Shown here: one piece after another, positions 1 to 5,230 of the stretch
Layout: the number at the start of each line of letters is the position of its first letter
How positions within the stretch are numbered: position 1 is the first letter of the stretch
From: Bacteroidales bacterium
GTDB lineage: Bacteria > Bacteroidota > Bacteroidia > Bacteroidales > WCHB1-69
DNA: 5,230 bases
Direction of reading: 5' to 3'
Assembly (NCBI GenBank): GCA_031264975.1
Contig: JAISDH010000151.1
Span: 1 to 5,230, forward strand
The notes under the pieces: generated by a model
The model's database searches: none
What the model saw: only the letters and a program-made list of their open reading frames with translations
Told to the model about the DNA's origin: nothing
Program-made: the position numbers and the translations under genes

Positions 1-7
1 CATGCTA

Positions 8-41
8 CAAAGATAACTCTTTTTACGACTGGGACACCCAA
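8..41 (-). promoter_or_regulatory. Candidate Bacteroidota-type promoter reading off the left edge
   Basis: On the minus strand, positions 15 to 8 read TATCTTTG, an exact match to the Bacteroidota -7 consensus TAnnTTTG. A TTG that could serve as the -33 element lies at 41 to 39. The spacer is 23 nt, slightly longer than the usual 19-21. An ATG on the minus strand occupies positions 3 to 1, so a gene could start at once, with almost no leader, or further left. The TTG falls in the loop of the inverted repeat at 32-51. The -7 match is seen directly; promoter function is inferred. Confidence 0.4.
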
Positions 42-51
42 ATTGGTGTCC
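32..51. repeat. Perfect 7-bp inverted repeat (possible operator or IS-end remnant)
   Basis: GGACACC (32-38) and GGTGTCC (45-51) are exact reverse complements separated by the 6-nt loop CAAATT, and two G-T wobble pairs could extend the stem outward. No T-run follows on either strand, so it does not look like an intrinsic terminator. It overlaps the putative -33 element of the leftward promoter, which fits an operator. A fragment of an insertion-sequence end is an equally open alternative. Confidence 0.5.
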
Positions 52-138
52 TGAAATTTGTATTTCTATGTTTTACAATATGTTATAATTTTATAGAAGA
101 GAAAGTGTCAAAGTCAGGAAATGACGCCTTTTTCTACC

Positions 139-165
139 AACATTTTGTCCTTACGGGACAACGTT
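139..165. repeat. Imperfect inverted repeat / hairpin downstream of the DUF4175 gene
   Basis: TTGTCC (145-150) and GGACAA (156-161) form a perfect 6-bp stem around the 5-nt loop TTACG. After a 2-nt bulge (143-144), the arms AACA (139-142) and CGTT (162-165) extend the stem by four more pairs on the minus strand, one of them G-U. It lies about 100 nt past the DUF4175 stop in the direction of transcription. Lacking a U-run, it is at best a processing or 3'-end stabilising hairpin; a mobile repeat remnant is also possible. Confidence 0.4.
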
Positions 166-180
166 TCCCTTGTTCTTTGT

Positions 181-262
181 TACTTACACCTTACATCTTG
201 CCCTTTATTTCCTCGTGGCTTGCCTGCTTGTTGCCTGCTGCTTGTTGCCTACACCCTACACC
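181..262. repeat. Repeat-rich, low-complexity intergenic spacer
   Basis: The 13-mer CTGCTTGTTGCCT occurs at 224-236 and again at 238-250, a 14-nt period, and a shorter related unit GGCTTGCCT precedes it at 217-225. Flanking these, the hexamer TACACC (GGTGTA on the minus strand) recurs at about 185-190, 249-254 and 257-262. The block abuts the DUF4175 stop codon. It is open in one plus frame only because of its composition, with no credible start or conserved motif. It resembles intergenic short-repeat filler rather than a gene. Confidence 0.55.
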
Positions 263-3200
263 TTAGTTATTATCAAAATGATAGAAGTAAGCGTTCACTT
301 TATCTTTATAGAAATGGTTTAAGGTTGGGGGAATTGTTTTGTAGAGTTCAATTTCTTTTTTCCTGTTTAACTGTTGTTCAATGAAAGGCGGAATGGTTGA
401 ATTGGGCAATTGATGAGCTTCTCTTGATTCGCGTTTTTCTTCCTGTTCCCGTTGCATTTCGGCGCGTTCAGATTCAAGTAATCGTGACAGTATTTGTTGC
501 TGGCGATTCATGGTCTGCTGATTGATTGTTTTGTTGACAAGGTCTTTTTCTGTTTGTTCCATTTCTTTCAACAACCTGTCAAGTTCTCCGCCATATCCTT
601 TTCCTTCTTTTTTCAGTTCGGATTGATGTTCCTGCATCATTTTGCGAATGGCTTCCTGTTGAGCTGCCATTCGGGCAAGTTGTTCACTCATGGATTGTCC
701 GCCCGGTTTGTTTTCTTTTTTATTGCCTCCTTCTTTTTCTCCTTGTTCCATTTTTTTACGCGCCTCTTCCAATTGTTTATTCAACTGTTCCTGCATTTGC
801 CGCATTGACTTTGAAGGTTTGGGTATACTTCCTCCTTCGCAATTATCGCTGGAACAGTTTCCTTTACCGGACGAACTACCTTGTTGTTTCTTCTTTTGCA
901 TATTTTTAAGCGACTCTGCAATCATCAGTGCGACGTCATTCAGAGACGTCATTACAAACTGTTGTTTGGAAGCAATTTGAGCGTTTCTATTTCTGAAAAA
1001 AGCCTGTTGAGAAGGTTCTTGAGTACTGTTTAACAGTTCCATAATCTGTTCTTGAGCCTGATTGATTTTTGTAATTTCTTTCGAAATAAAAGGCTCAACC
1101 ATTACTTGCCTGCGGGCAATAGCGGCGATGGAATCTTCTATCATTTTAAGATTCTCTTTGAGATGAAACTGATTTTGTATAATTTGCCGTAAGGAAGGGT
1201 CTTGAATGTTTGTTTTTAAAGTTTGTACCATCAAGTCTTCTTCTTGAAAAGACGTCTTGACAATATTATCCAACACCTGTCTCAATTTAGTTATATCTTC
1301 TCCCAAATCTTCCATTTCATCGTCTTCCATGTTTTTTTGCATTTGGCTTGCTAATTCTTCCATTTTCTTTCCGGCTTGTTTTTGACTGTCGGCTGCCTTT
1401 GGTTTTTGATTCTTTTCCAACTGTTCCTTTGACTGGTTTAGTTGTTGAGAAACTTCATTTTCCAAATCTTTTGTCTTTTCCAGATGATATGGGTCTTCCA
1501 ATTCTTTGTTCAGTTTTTCCACTGCTCGAAGTTCCTGTTGGAGGTCTTTAAATTCCTGATTTATTTCATTTTGCTTGTCCTGTTGTTGTTTAATATCGGC
1601 GTCTTTTTGCAGGGTTTGTTCTGCAAGTTCTTTTTGTTTTTCCGCTAACTGGCTTACTTTGGAAATAATATTCTCCATTTTGGATTCAACTTCCAAACTT
1701 TTGAACAATTCCAGGTTTTGGTCTAACTGTTTATTGATGTCTTCGGAAGAGAGTTGTATTTTATCCAACATTTCGTTCATTTTATTTTTATCAATGTTCG
1801 ATTCCATTAAACGTTGCAGTTCTTCCATCATCATTTTCATTTCATCGCTAAACAAATCATTAAAGCGTTTTTGAATTTCCTGCTGTTTTCTTAAAATCTG
1901 TTCGTCAATGGTGTTGTATTGTTCATTGATTTGTTGTTGTCGCTGTTGTTCGGCGGACACATTTTCGATTTTTCGTTCCATATCTTTCAATTGTTTCAAC
2001 AAATCTTCTAATTGTTTCTTTTCTTGCCAGGAAGGTTGATTTTTATCTACCATTCTTTTTTTCAGATCTTCAATATTTTTCAGAAGAGATTCGCTTTCTT
2101 TAATCAGATTGTTTAATTCCGTACGTGTTTGCTGATTAACGCTTTCTGATTGCCTTTGAATTTCTTCCAATGTCGGCAATGTAAAACTCATAGCTGTTGA
2201 TTTGGTTGATTTACTTCCGTTCACCTGGTCATTATCCCATATTTCAAAATAATATTCCAACGTTTGACCAGCTTCCAAATTCATGATTTGTGCATCGAAA
2301 TAGTAATAAAATTCTTGCAGATTGATGTTTTTATGAATGGGGATATTGACAGATTCTTTTGAAATCTCCTTATGTTCCCTGTCCAAAACGGCATAGACAA
2401 AATGTAGCTTTGTGAATCCATAATCATCATTGATTGTTCCCTTAAAATAAAACCGGTCAATAAAAGCCGAATCATTAATTACCATAACATCAATAGCGGG
2501 GTACTGGTCGGCAACAATATTGATATAATACTGTAAAGAATCGCTATTGGTCATGTGAATATTTTTATTGAAAACCGTATAAGCGATATTTTGCATGAGA
2601 CGCATACTATATTGAGAATTATCTTTTTTCGCGTCCAGATTTATCTTTTTATCGTCAAATGCGAAAATAACTTCATCGGTATTTCTTGAATTAAATTTCC
2701 ATGTAACTTTGGTTCCTTGTGGAATGGTAATGTCTCCCCTGTTTTCAATTGTTTCGTTTGGCTTATCGGTATAGTTTGGATATTCCAATTGCATGGAAAA
2801 ATTAATCAAAATAGGTTTGGGGATTACTTCCAATTGAAACGGACGCGATCTAGCCTCTTCCGTAAACAGTTGAAAATCGGTTGTCCTTTGTAGATTTTTA
2901 AATTCATGGCTAAATGTTGTCTTTGTATTATGCTGCAGTTTGTGTGTAGCATTTTCTATTTCGATAAAAAGTTCTTCCGGAATTTCCTCTCCTTCTACTT
3001 TAATATTAAGGGTAAAGTTTTCATTTTGGAATGCGATAAGATTTTCATTTTCGACAACAAAATGATAGGGAGCAGGTTTCTCAAAATATTGACCGTATTT
3101 TACTATTCGCTGTGCCGGTTCTGTAAAAACATGATAGTCCCATGCAAATATAAAAATGATAAACAGAATGGGAATAACGGCATACTTGATATATTTCAAA

Positions 3201-3664
3201 TTCTTTCGCAAGTTTACCGCCGCTTGAAAACGAAAAGGTTTGACCTGTTTTATTTTCTCATCAACAGAAGCATGCAGCAATTCCATACTTGCCACATGTC
3301 CCTGTTGTTGCGACATTGTGCGAAGTTGGAGTGCGTTCAGCAATTTATCATCAATTTCCCGAAAATGTTTTCCAATAATCTTTGCCGCTTCTTCATACGA
3401 TAAACGTTTGCCTATTCCCCAAATTTTCAATAATGGACGAATGACAAAAAAACAGATTATAAATACATTAACTACAACAAATGTATATAATAAAATCGCC
3501 CGAAGAATGGAATTTGAATAGGTGAAATACTCAAACAAAACCAATGTGATAAACAAGAATGAAGAAATGGCGATGAAGAAAATACATGCCCTTATTACCA
3601 TATTCTTGTAATAGGTTCGGATAAACTGTTCAAGTTTACTTATTAATAATTCACTGTTTGTCAT
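263..3664 (-). CDS. DUF4175 family membrane-anchored coiled-coil protein
   Basis: This 1133-residue protein belongs to the DUF4175 family, large membrane proteins whose molecular role is unknown. Three hydrophobic helices lie at residues 23-46, 55-78 and 159-177. Basic residues before the first and around 80-158 suggest a cytoplasmic N-terminus, leaving residues 178-1133 periplasmic (inference). Family-like signatures are EEAAKIIGKHFREIDDKLLN (91-110), LEYPNYTDKP (293-302), the IPQGTKVTWKF stretch (314-324), NDDYGF (412-417) and the YYFEIWDND segment (471-479). Residues about 195-495 look beta-rich. Residues 497 to about 780 and 950-1085 are Gln/Glu/Lys-rich and strongly predicted coiled coil. 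A Ser/Gly linker at 929-946 carries a Cys-X4-Cys pair (C937, C942). The ATG lies inside the rpiB 3' end, with a 14-nt overlap and no Shine-Dalgarno, as is normal for this phylum. The length looks intact for the family. It is probably co-transcribed with rpiB. Confidence 0.9.
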   Translation of the reverse strand: MTNSELLISKLEQFIRTYYKNMVIRACIFFIAISSFLFITLVLFEYFTYSNSILRAILLYTFVVVNVFIICFFVIRPLLKIWGIGKRLSYEEAAKIIGKHFREIDDKLLNALQLRTMSQQQGHVASMELLHASVDEKIKQVKPFRFQAAVNLRKNLKYIKYAVIPILFIIFIFAWDYHVFTEPAQRIVKYGQYFEKPAPYHFVVENENLIAFQNENFTLNIKVEGEEIPEELFIEIENATHKLQHNTKTTFSHEFKNLQRTTDFQLFTEEARSRPFQLEVIPKPILINFSMQLEYPNYTDKPNETIENRGDITIPQGTKVTWKFNSRNTDEVIFAFDDKKINLDAKKDNSQYSMRLMQNIAYTVFNKNIHMTNSDSLQYYINIVADQYPAIDVMVINDSAFIDRFYFKGTINDDYGFTKLHFVYAVLDREHKEISKESVNIPIHKNINLQEFYYYFDAQIMNLEAGQTLEYYFEIWDNDQVNGSKSTKSTAMSFTLPTLEEIQRQSESVNQQTRTELNNLIKESESLLKNIEDLKKRMVDKNQPSWQEKKQLEDLLKQLKDMERKIENVSAEQQRQQQINEQYNTIDEQILRKQQEIQKRFNDLFSDEMKMMMEELQRLMESNIDKNKMNEMLDKIQLSSEDINKQLDQNLELFKSLEVESKMENIISKVSQLAEKQKELAEQTLQKDADIKQQQDKQNEINQEFKDLQQELRAVEKLNKELEDPYHLEKTKDLENEVSQQLNQSKEQLEKNQKPKAADSQKQAGKKMEELASQMQKNMEDDEMEDLGEDITKLRQVLDNIVKTSFQEEDLMVQTLKTNIQDPSLRQIIQNQFHLKENLKMIEDSIAAIARRQVMVEPFISKEITKINQAQEQIMELLNSTQEPSQQAFFRNRNAQIASKQQFVMTSLNDVALMIAESLKNMQKKKQQGSSSGKGNCSSDNCEGGSIPKPSKSMRQMQEQLNKQLEEARKKMEQGEKEGGNKKENKPGGQSMSEQLARMAAQQEAIRKMMQEHQSELKKEGKGYGGELDRLLKEMEQTEKDLVNKTINQQTMNRQQQILSRLLESERAEMQREQEEKRESREAHQLPNSTIPPFIEQQLNRKKEIELYKTIPPTLNHFYKDKVNAYFYHFDNN

Positions 3665-4136
3665 TTTGATTAATATAATTTATATTGTTAATGTTATAAT
3701 TGGAAGTTGCCGCAATTTTGTTTCTACGTTCTTGATGTCTTCCGCTTTCAAAATCGGTATTTAAAAAGACTGTTACAATTTTCAATGCCATTTGTTTATC
3801 CACAAATCGTGCAGGAATAGCAATAATGTTTGCATCATTGTGTTTTCTTGCCAAAGAAGCAATTTCTTCATTCCAGCACAAAGCCGACCGTACATAAGGA
3901 TATTTGTTAGCGACCATATTTACGCCATTGCCTGAACCGCAAAGAATAATACCTCTCAAACAGTTTCCTGCATTTATCTCCTGAGCCAACGGATGAACAA
4001 CATCCGGATAATCCATACTTTCAGTAGAAAAAGTACCATAATCCTTCATCGTATATCCTTGAATTTCCAATGCTTTTTTTATAAATTCTTTTGTTTCAAA
4101 TCCTGCATGATCTGCTGCTATTAATAGTGTTTGCAT
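3651..4136 (-). CDS. rpiB: Ribose-5-phosphate isomerase B
   Basis: RpiB is a cytoplasmic enzyme that interconverts ribulose 5-phosphate and ribose 5-phosphate in the non-oxidative pentose phosphate pathway. This 161-residue protein shows the LacAB_rpiB family pattern: ADHAG with D9/H10, DYPD (42-45), the CGSGNG phosphate-binding loop with the catalytic cysteine C66, ARKHNDAN with H99/N100, and the C-terminal substrate-binding arginines in SGRHQERRNKI (R133, R137). These match the known active-site layout, so it should be active. It is about 10-20 residues longer than usual because of an Asn/Ile-rich tail (146-161) encoded by very AT-rich DNA. That tail reads into the start of the DUF4175 gene, overlapping it by 14 nt. 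The ATG at 4136 is the only start that places the N-terminal beta strand and ADHAG correctly; no Shine-Dalgarno is present. Confidence 0.96.
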   Translation of the reverse strand: MQTLLIAADHAGFETKEFIKKALEIQGYTMKDYGTFSTESMDYPDVVHPLAQEINAGNCLRGIILCGSGNGVNMVANKYPYVRSALCWNEEIASLARKHNDANIIAIPARFVDKQMALKIVTVFLNTDFESGRHQERRNKIAATSNYNINNINYINQNDKQ

Positions 4137-4165
4137 ATAGGGACATTGTTGATTATTGTCTGCTA

Positions 4166-4177
4166 TGTAACGTTACA
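4166..4177. promoter_or_regulatory. Perfect 12-bp palindrome in the rpiB 5' region (possible operator)
   Basis: TGTAACGTTACA is a perfect dyad centred between 4171 and 4172, about 30 nt upstream of the rpiB ATG. Just upstream on the minus strand (4191 to 4184) is AATATTTG, a one-mismatch version of the TAnnTTTG -7 box. If that box is used, the palindrome covers the transcription start. A dimeric repressor site is a reasonable inference, but no regulator gene is visible in the window. Confidence 0.4.
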
Positions 4178-4204
4178 AAACTGCAAATATTTTTTCATCC
4201 ACCC

Positions 4205-4223
4205 GCCGGAATAAAAATTCGGC
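4205..4223. repeat. Short bulged hairpin in the rpiB leader
   Basis: GCCGGAAT (4205-4212) and ATTCGGC (4217-4223) pair over seven bases with one bulged G and an AAAA/TTTT loop. It lies between the candidate distal promoter and rpiB, so it would be in the mRNA leader if that promoter is real. There is no following T-run on the minus strand. No known riboswitch or leader motif is recognised. Confidence 0.35.
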
Positions 4224-4232
4224 AATCAAATT

Positions 4233-4265
4233 CAAAGAAGTAATTTTGTAAAATAAAAATAACAA
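4233..4265 (-). promoter_or_regulatory. Candidate promoter for the rpiB-DUF4175 operon
   Basis: The minus strand reads CTTCTTTG at 4240 to 4233, one mismatch from the Bacteroidota -7 consensus TAnnTTTG. A TTG at 4265 to 4263 lies 22 nt upstream as a possible -33 element. It would give a leader of roughly 90 nt containing the bulged hairpin and the 12-bp palindrome. The alternative is the nearer box AATATTTG at 4191-4184, which has no well-spaced TTG. Confidence 0.35.
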
Positions 4266-4421
4266 TACATTTTCCTGTTCTTGACTGCCAAAATACTAGG
4301 GGCCAGGGATTGCGAAAACTTGCTGCGTAGCATAGGATTTGATTTTACGCACGGATTGTCAGACGATAGATATGAAAGAATTTATATTTCCTATATCTCG
4401 TGTAGATTGACTTCTTTGATA
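4266..4421. other. Non-coding spacer with a GC-richer core; no gene seen
   Basis: No convincing start, domain or RNA gene is visible on either strand. The core at about 4298-4372 is clearly richer in G and C than the AT-rich DNA on both sides. It includes a near-palindrome TGCTGCGTAGCA (4321-4332) with four standard pairs and a G-T pair around CG. On the minus strand several short frames are open but broken by stops. It does not fold as a tRNA. A decayed gene, an insertion-element scar or a dispersed repeat are all compatible. Confidence 0.35.
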
Positions 4422-4493
4422 CTATAGCAATATTGTCTGCTTTCTTTTTGTCATATTTTCTACTTTTTTCTCTGTCATTTTTTTCTTCTTCAT
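4422..4493 (-). CDS. Possible lysine-rich micro-ORF (23 residues)
   Basis: An ATG at 4493 opens a 23-codon frame beginning MKKKKMTEKKVENMTK and ending QTILL at a TAG. It is in the same frame as the upstream exported-protein gene: from that gene's TAA (4529-4527) to this TAG there is no other stop, giving 34 further sense codons. The composition simply mirrors A-rich DNA, and there is no recognised family, motif or ribosome-binding signal. It may be an accidental frame, or the tail of a formerly longer protein. Reported because it is too short to be noticed otherwise; probably not a real gene. Confidence 0.15.
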   Translation of the reverse strand: MKKKKMTEKKVENMTKRKQTILL

Positions 4494-4526
4494 TTGTATA
4501 GCTATTTCAGGACAAGATATTTCATT

Positions 4527-5009
4527 TTATGGTATGGTATAGTATAATCCATTTAAATTTGGTGTTGTTACAATATATCCTGTCTTAAAATCTGTATTAA
4601 AGATGACAGAAACACCATTGATGATAAATTGTTTCTTTACTGGATCTTCCATTATTCGATAAATATTAGTGTCATAATAAGAATACAATAAGAAATAATA
4701 TTGTTTTCCTTTTTGTATTTTCTTTCCCTCTTGTTTTTTCGTTTTTAAAGAAATAATCGTAAACAAATAATGACAAGTAGTAGCATCTGTTAGTCTAATA
4801 AGATAAGCATTGTTAGTACGTTTAATTTTTGTTACCATATATTCCTTTAGGATAGAATCATATTTCAAAAAACTGATGCCAAGAATAGTGTCATATTCAT
4901 GTTCTTTTGCATTATGTATTTGTAATACTGTAAGAAAAGGATTTTGAGAAAAACTCATAAGATAAACAAAAAATAGGATATTCATGATTAGAATTATACG
5001 TAATTTCAT
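4527..5009 (-). CDS. Small exported protein of unknown function (160 residues)
   Basis: I do not recognise this protein. It starts MKLR, followed by a hydrophobic helix (about residues 4-18) and SFSQN, a typical Bacteroidota signal peptide with likely cleavage near residues 20-22. The remaining ~138 residues alternate hydrophobic and polar positions with many Tyr, Phe and Ile, suggesting a compact beta-rich periplasmic or surface protein. A Lys/Gln-rich turn lies at about 89-103, and a single Cys (C79) remains in the mature part. No lipobox cysteine follows the hydrophobic helix. The ATG at 5009 is preferred over the in-frame ATG at 5120, because residues encoded from 5120 to 5010 belong to an IS1-type transposase and would bury the signal peptide. 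The start sits only a few bases from the transposase junction, so its native promoter was probably lost or replaced. Confidence 0.55.
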   Translation of the reverse strand: MKLRIILIMNILFFVYLMSFSQNPFLTVLQIHNAKEHEYDTILGISFLKYDSILKEYMVTKIKRTNNAYLIRLTDATTCHYLFTIISLKTKKQEGKKIQKGKQYYFLLYSYYDTNIYRIMEDPVKKQFIINGVSVIFNTDFKTGYIVTTPNLNGLYYTIP

Positions 5010-5230
5010 ATTGCTGTTATACCCTTCAACAGTAAATGTTGCTGCCTTCGTTTGAATATGCACTTTCTTAGGGATAATACTCTCATATGCTTTCCAATAA
5101 TCACTTGCTACATTACCCATTTGATGATGTTTTATCGCTTGCCAAAACTTTTCCGCCGTTTCATTGCTCCTGTCGCCAATAACGAAGTTGACGAATCTTT
5201 TCCCATATCTATCAACAGCAATCCATATCC
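5010..5230 (-). pseudogene. IS1-family transposase remnant, C-terminally truncated
   Basis: Read from 5228 leftward, 73 codons match the DDE core of IS1-family (InsB-type) transposases: IWIAVDRYGKRFVNF, then GDRSNETAEKFWQAI, then NVASDYWKAYESIIP, HIQTK and TFTVEGYNS. The catalytic triad is visible: D (codon 5213-5211), D (5102-5100) and E (5027-5025). Family members continue after EGYNS with an Arg-rich segment of about 40-50 residues. Here the homology stops at about 5013, and the frame runs without a stop into the exported-protein gene. No IS1 terminal inverted repeat is visible at the junction. The N-terminal part lies beyond the right edge. It is most likely inactive, a remnant left by insertion followed by deletion or recombination. 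The reading frame is otherwise undamaged, which suggests a recent event. Confidence 0.85.

Noticed and set aside
3..260. Open plus-strand frame across the left spacer, including an 87-codon ORF in another frame from 121
   Set aside because: The translations are dominated by the short repeats and Leu/Cys-rich filler; no start with context, no motif, and the 87-codon ORF overlaps the DUF4175 3' end antisense.
181..262. CRISPR array
   Set aside because: Repeat units are only 13 nt with 1-nt spacing, there are no spacers and no cas genes.
494..980. Overlapping plus-strand ORFs with Phe/Ser/Leu-rich translations
   Set aside because: They are the reverse complement of the Gln/Lys/Glu-rich coiled-coil codons of the DUF4175 gene; their hydrophobicity is an artefact.
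1348..1874. Three plus-strand ORFs of 67-99 codons
   Set aside because: Same reason: antisense shadows of the DUF4175 coiled-coil region.
2281..2475. 64-codon minus-strand ORF inside the DUF4175 gene
   Set aside because: Out-of-frame shadow fully within the conserved DUF4175 coding sequence.
2906..3403. 165-codon plus-strand ORF opposite the DUF4175 gene
   Set aside because: It is antisense to a well-supported coding region and rich in Cys, Phe and Lys as expected of a shadow frame; no domain or start context is seen.
4440..4500. T-rich run as an intrinsic terminator on the plus strand
   Set aside because: No GC stem precedes it and no plus-strand gene ends there; on the minus strand it is A-rich.
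5010..5120. Taking the ATG at 5120 as the start of a 197-residue protein
   Set aside because: The first 36-37 residues are IS1 transposase sequence including two catalytic residues, whereas a classic signal peptide starts at 5009.

Overview
The window looks like chromosomal DNA of a Bacteroidota member, most likely of the Bacteroidales. The reasons are a DUF4175-type giant membrane protein with typical Bacteroidota sequence signatures, AT-rich DNA, no Shine-Dalgarno sequences ahead of the genes, candidate promoters resembling the Bacteroidota TAnnTTTG -7 box, and a signal peptide ending in SFSQ. All recognisable genes lie on the minus strand, so transcription runs from right to left. I cannot name a species.

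Right end (about 5230 to 4422): a fragment of an IS1-family transposase enters from the right edge. It carries the three catalytic acidic residues (D, D, E), but its normal C-terminus is missing. It runs in frame, with no stop, into a 160-codon gene for a small exported protein of unknown function. Directly after that gene's stop, the same frame stays open for a lysine-rich micro-ORF of doubtful reality. Next comes a non-coding stretch (4266-4421) with a locally GC-richer core that may be a scar or a dispersed repeat.

Middle (about 4265 to 263): a probable promoter/leader region contains a hairpin and a perfect 12-bp palindrome. It precedes rpiB (ribose-5-phosphate isomerase B, pentose phosphate pathway). 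The rpiB reading frame ends in an Asn/Ile-rich low-complexity tail and overlaps by 14 nt the start of the 1133-residue DUF4175 membrane/coiled-coil protein. The two genes are almost certainly co-transcribed and translationally coupled, although no functional link between a sugar-phosphate isomerase and the DUF4175 protein is evident.

Left end (262 to 1): there is no supported gene. It holds short direct repeats (GGTGTA-type and a duplicated 13-mer), two inverted repeats with GTCC/GGAC arms, and a candidate leftward promoter whose gene would begin at the window edge or beyond it.

I do not see a convincing new defence or mobile system. The most unusual items are the transposase/exported-protein in-frame fusion, the dyad overlapping the left-edge promoter, and the palindrome ahead of rpiB.
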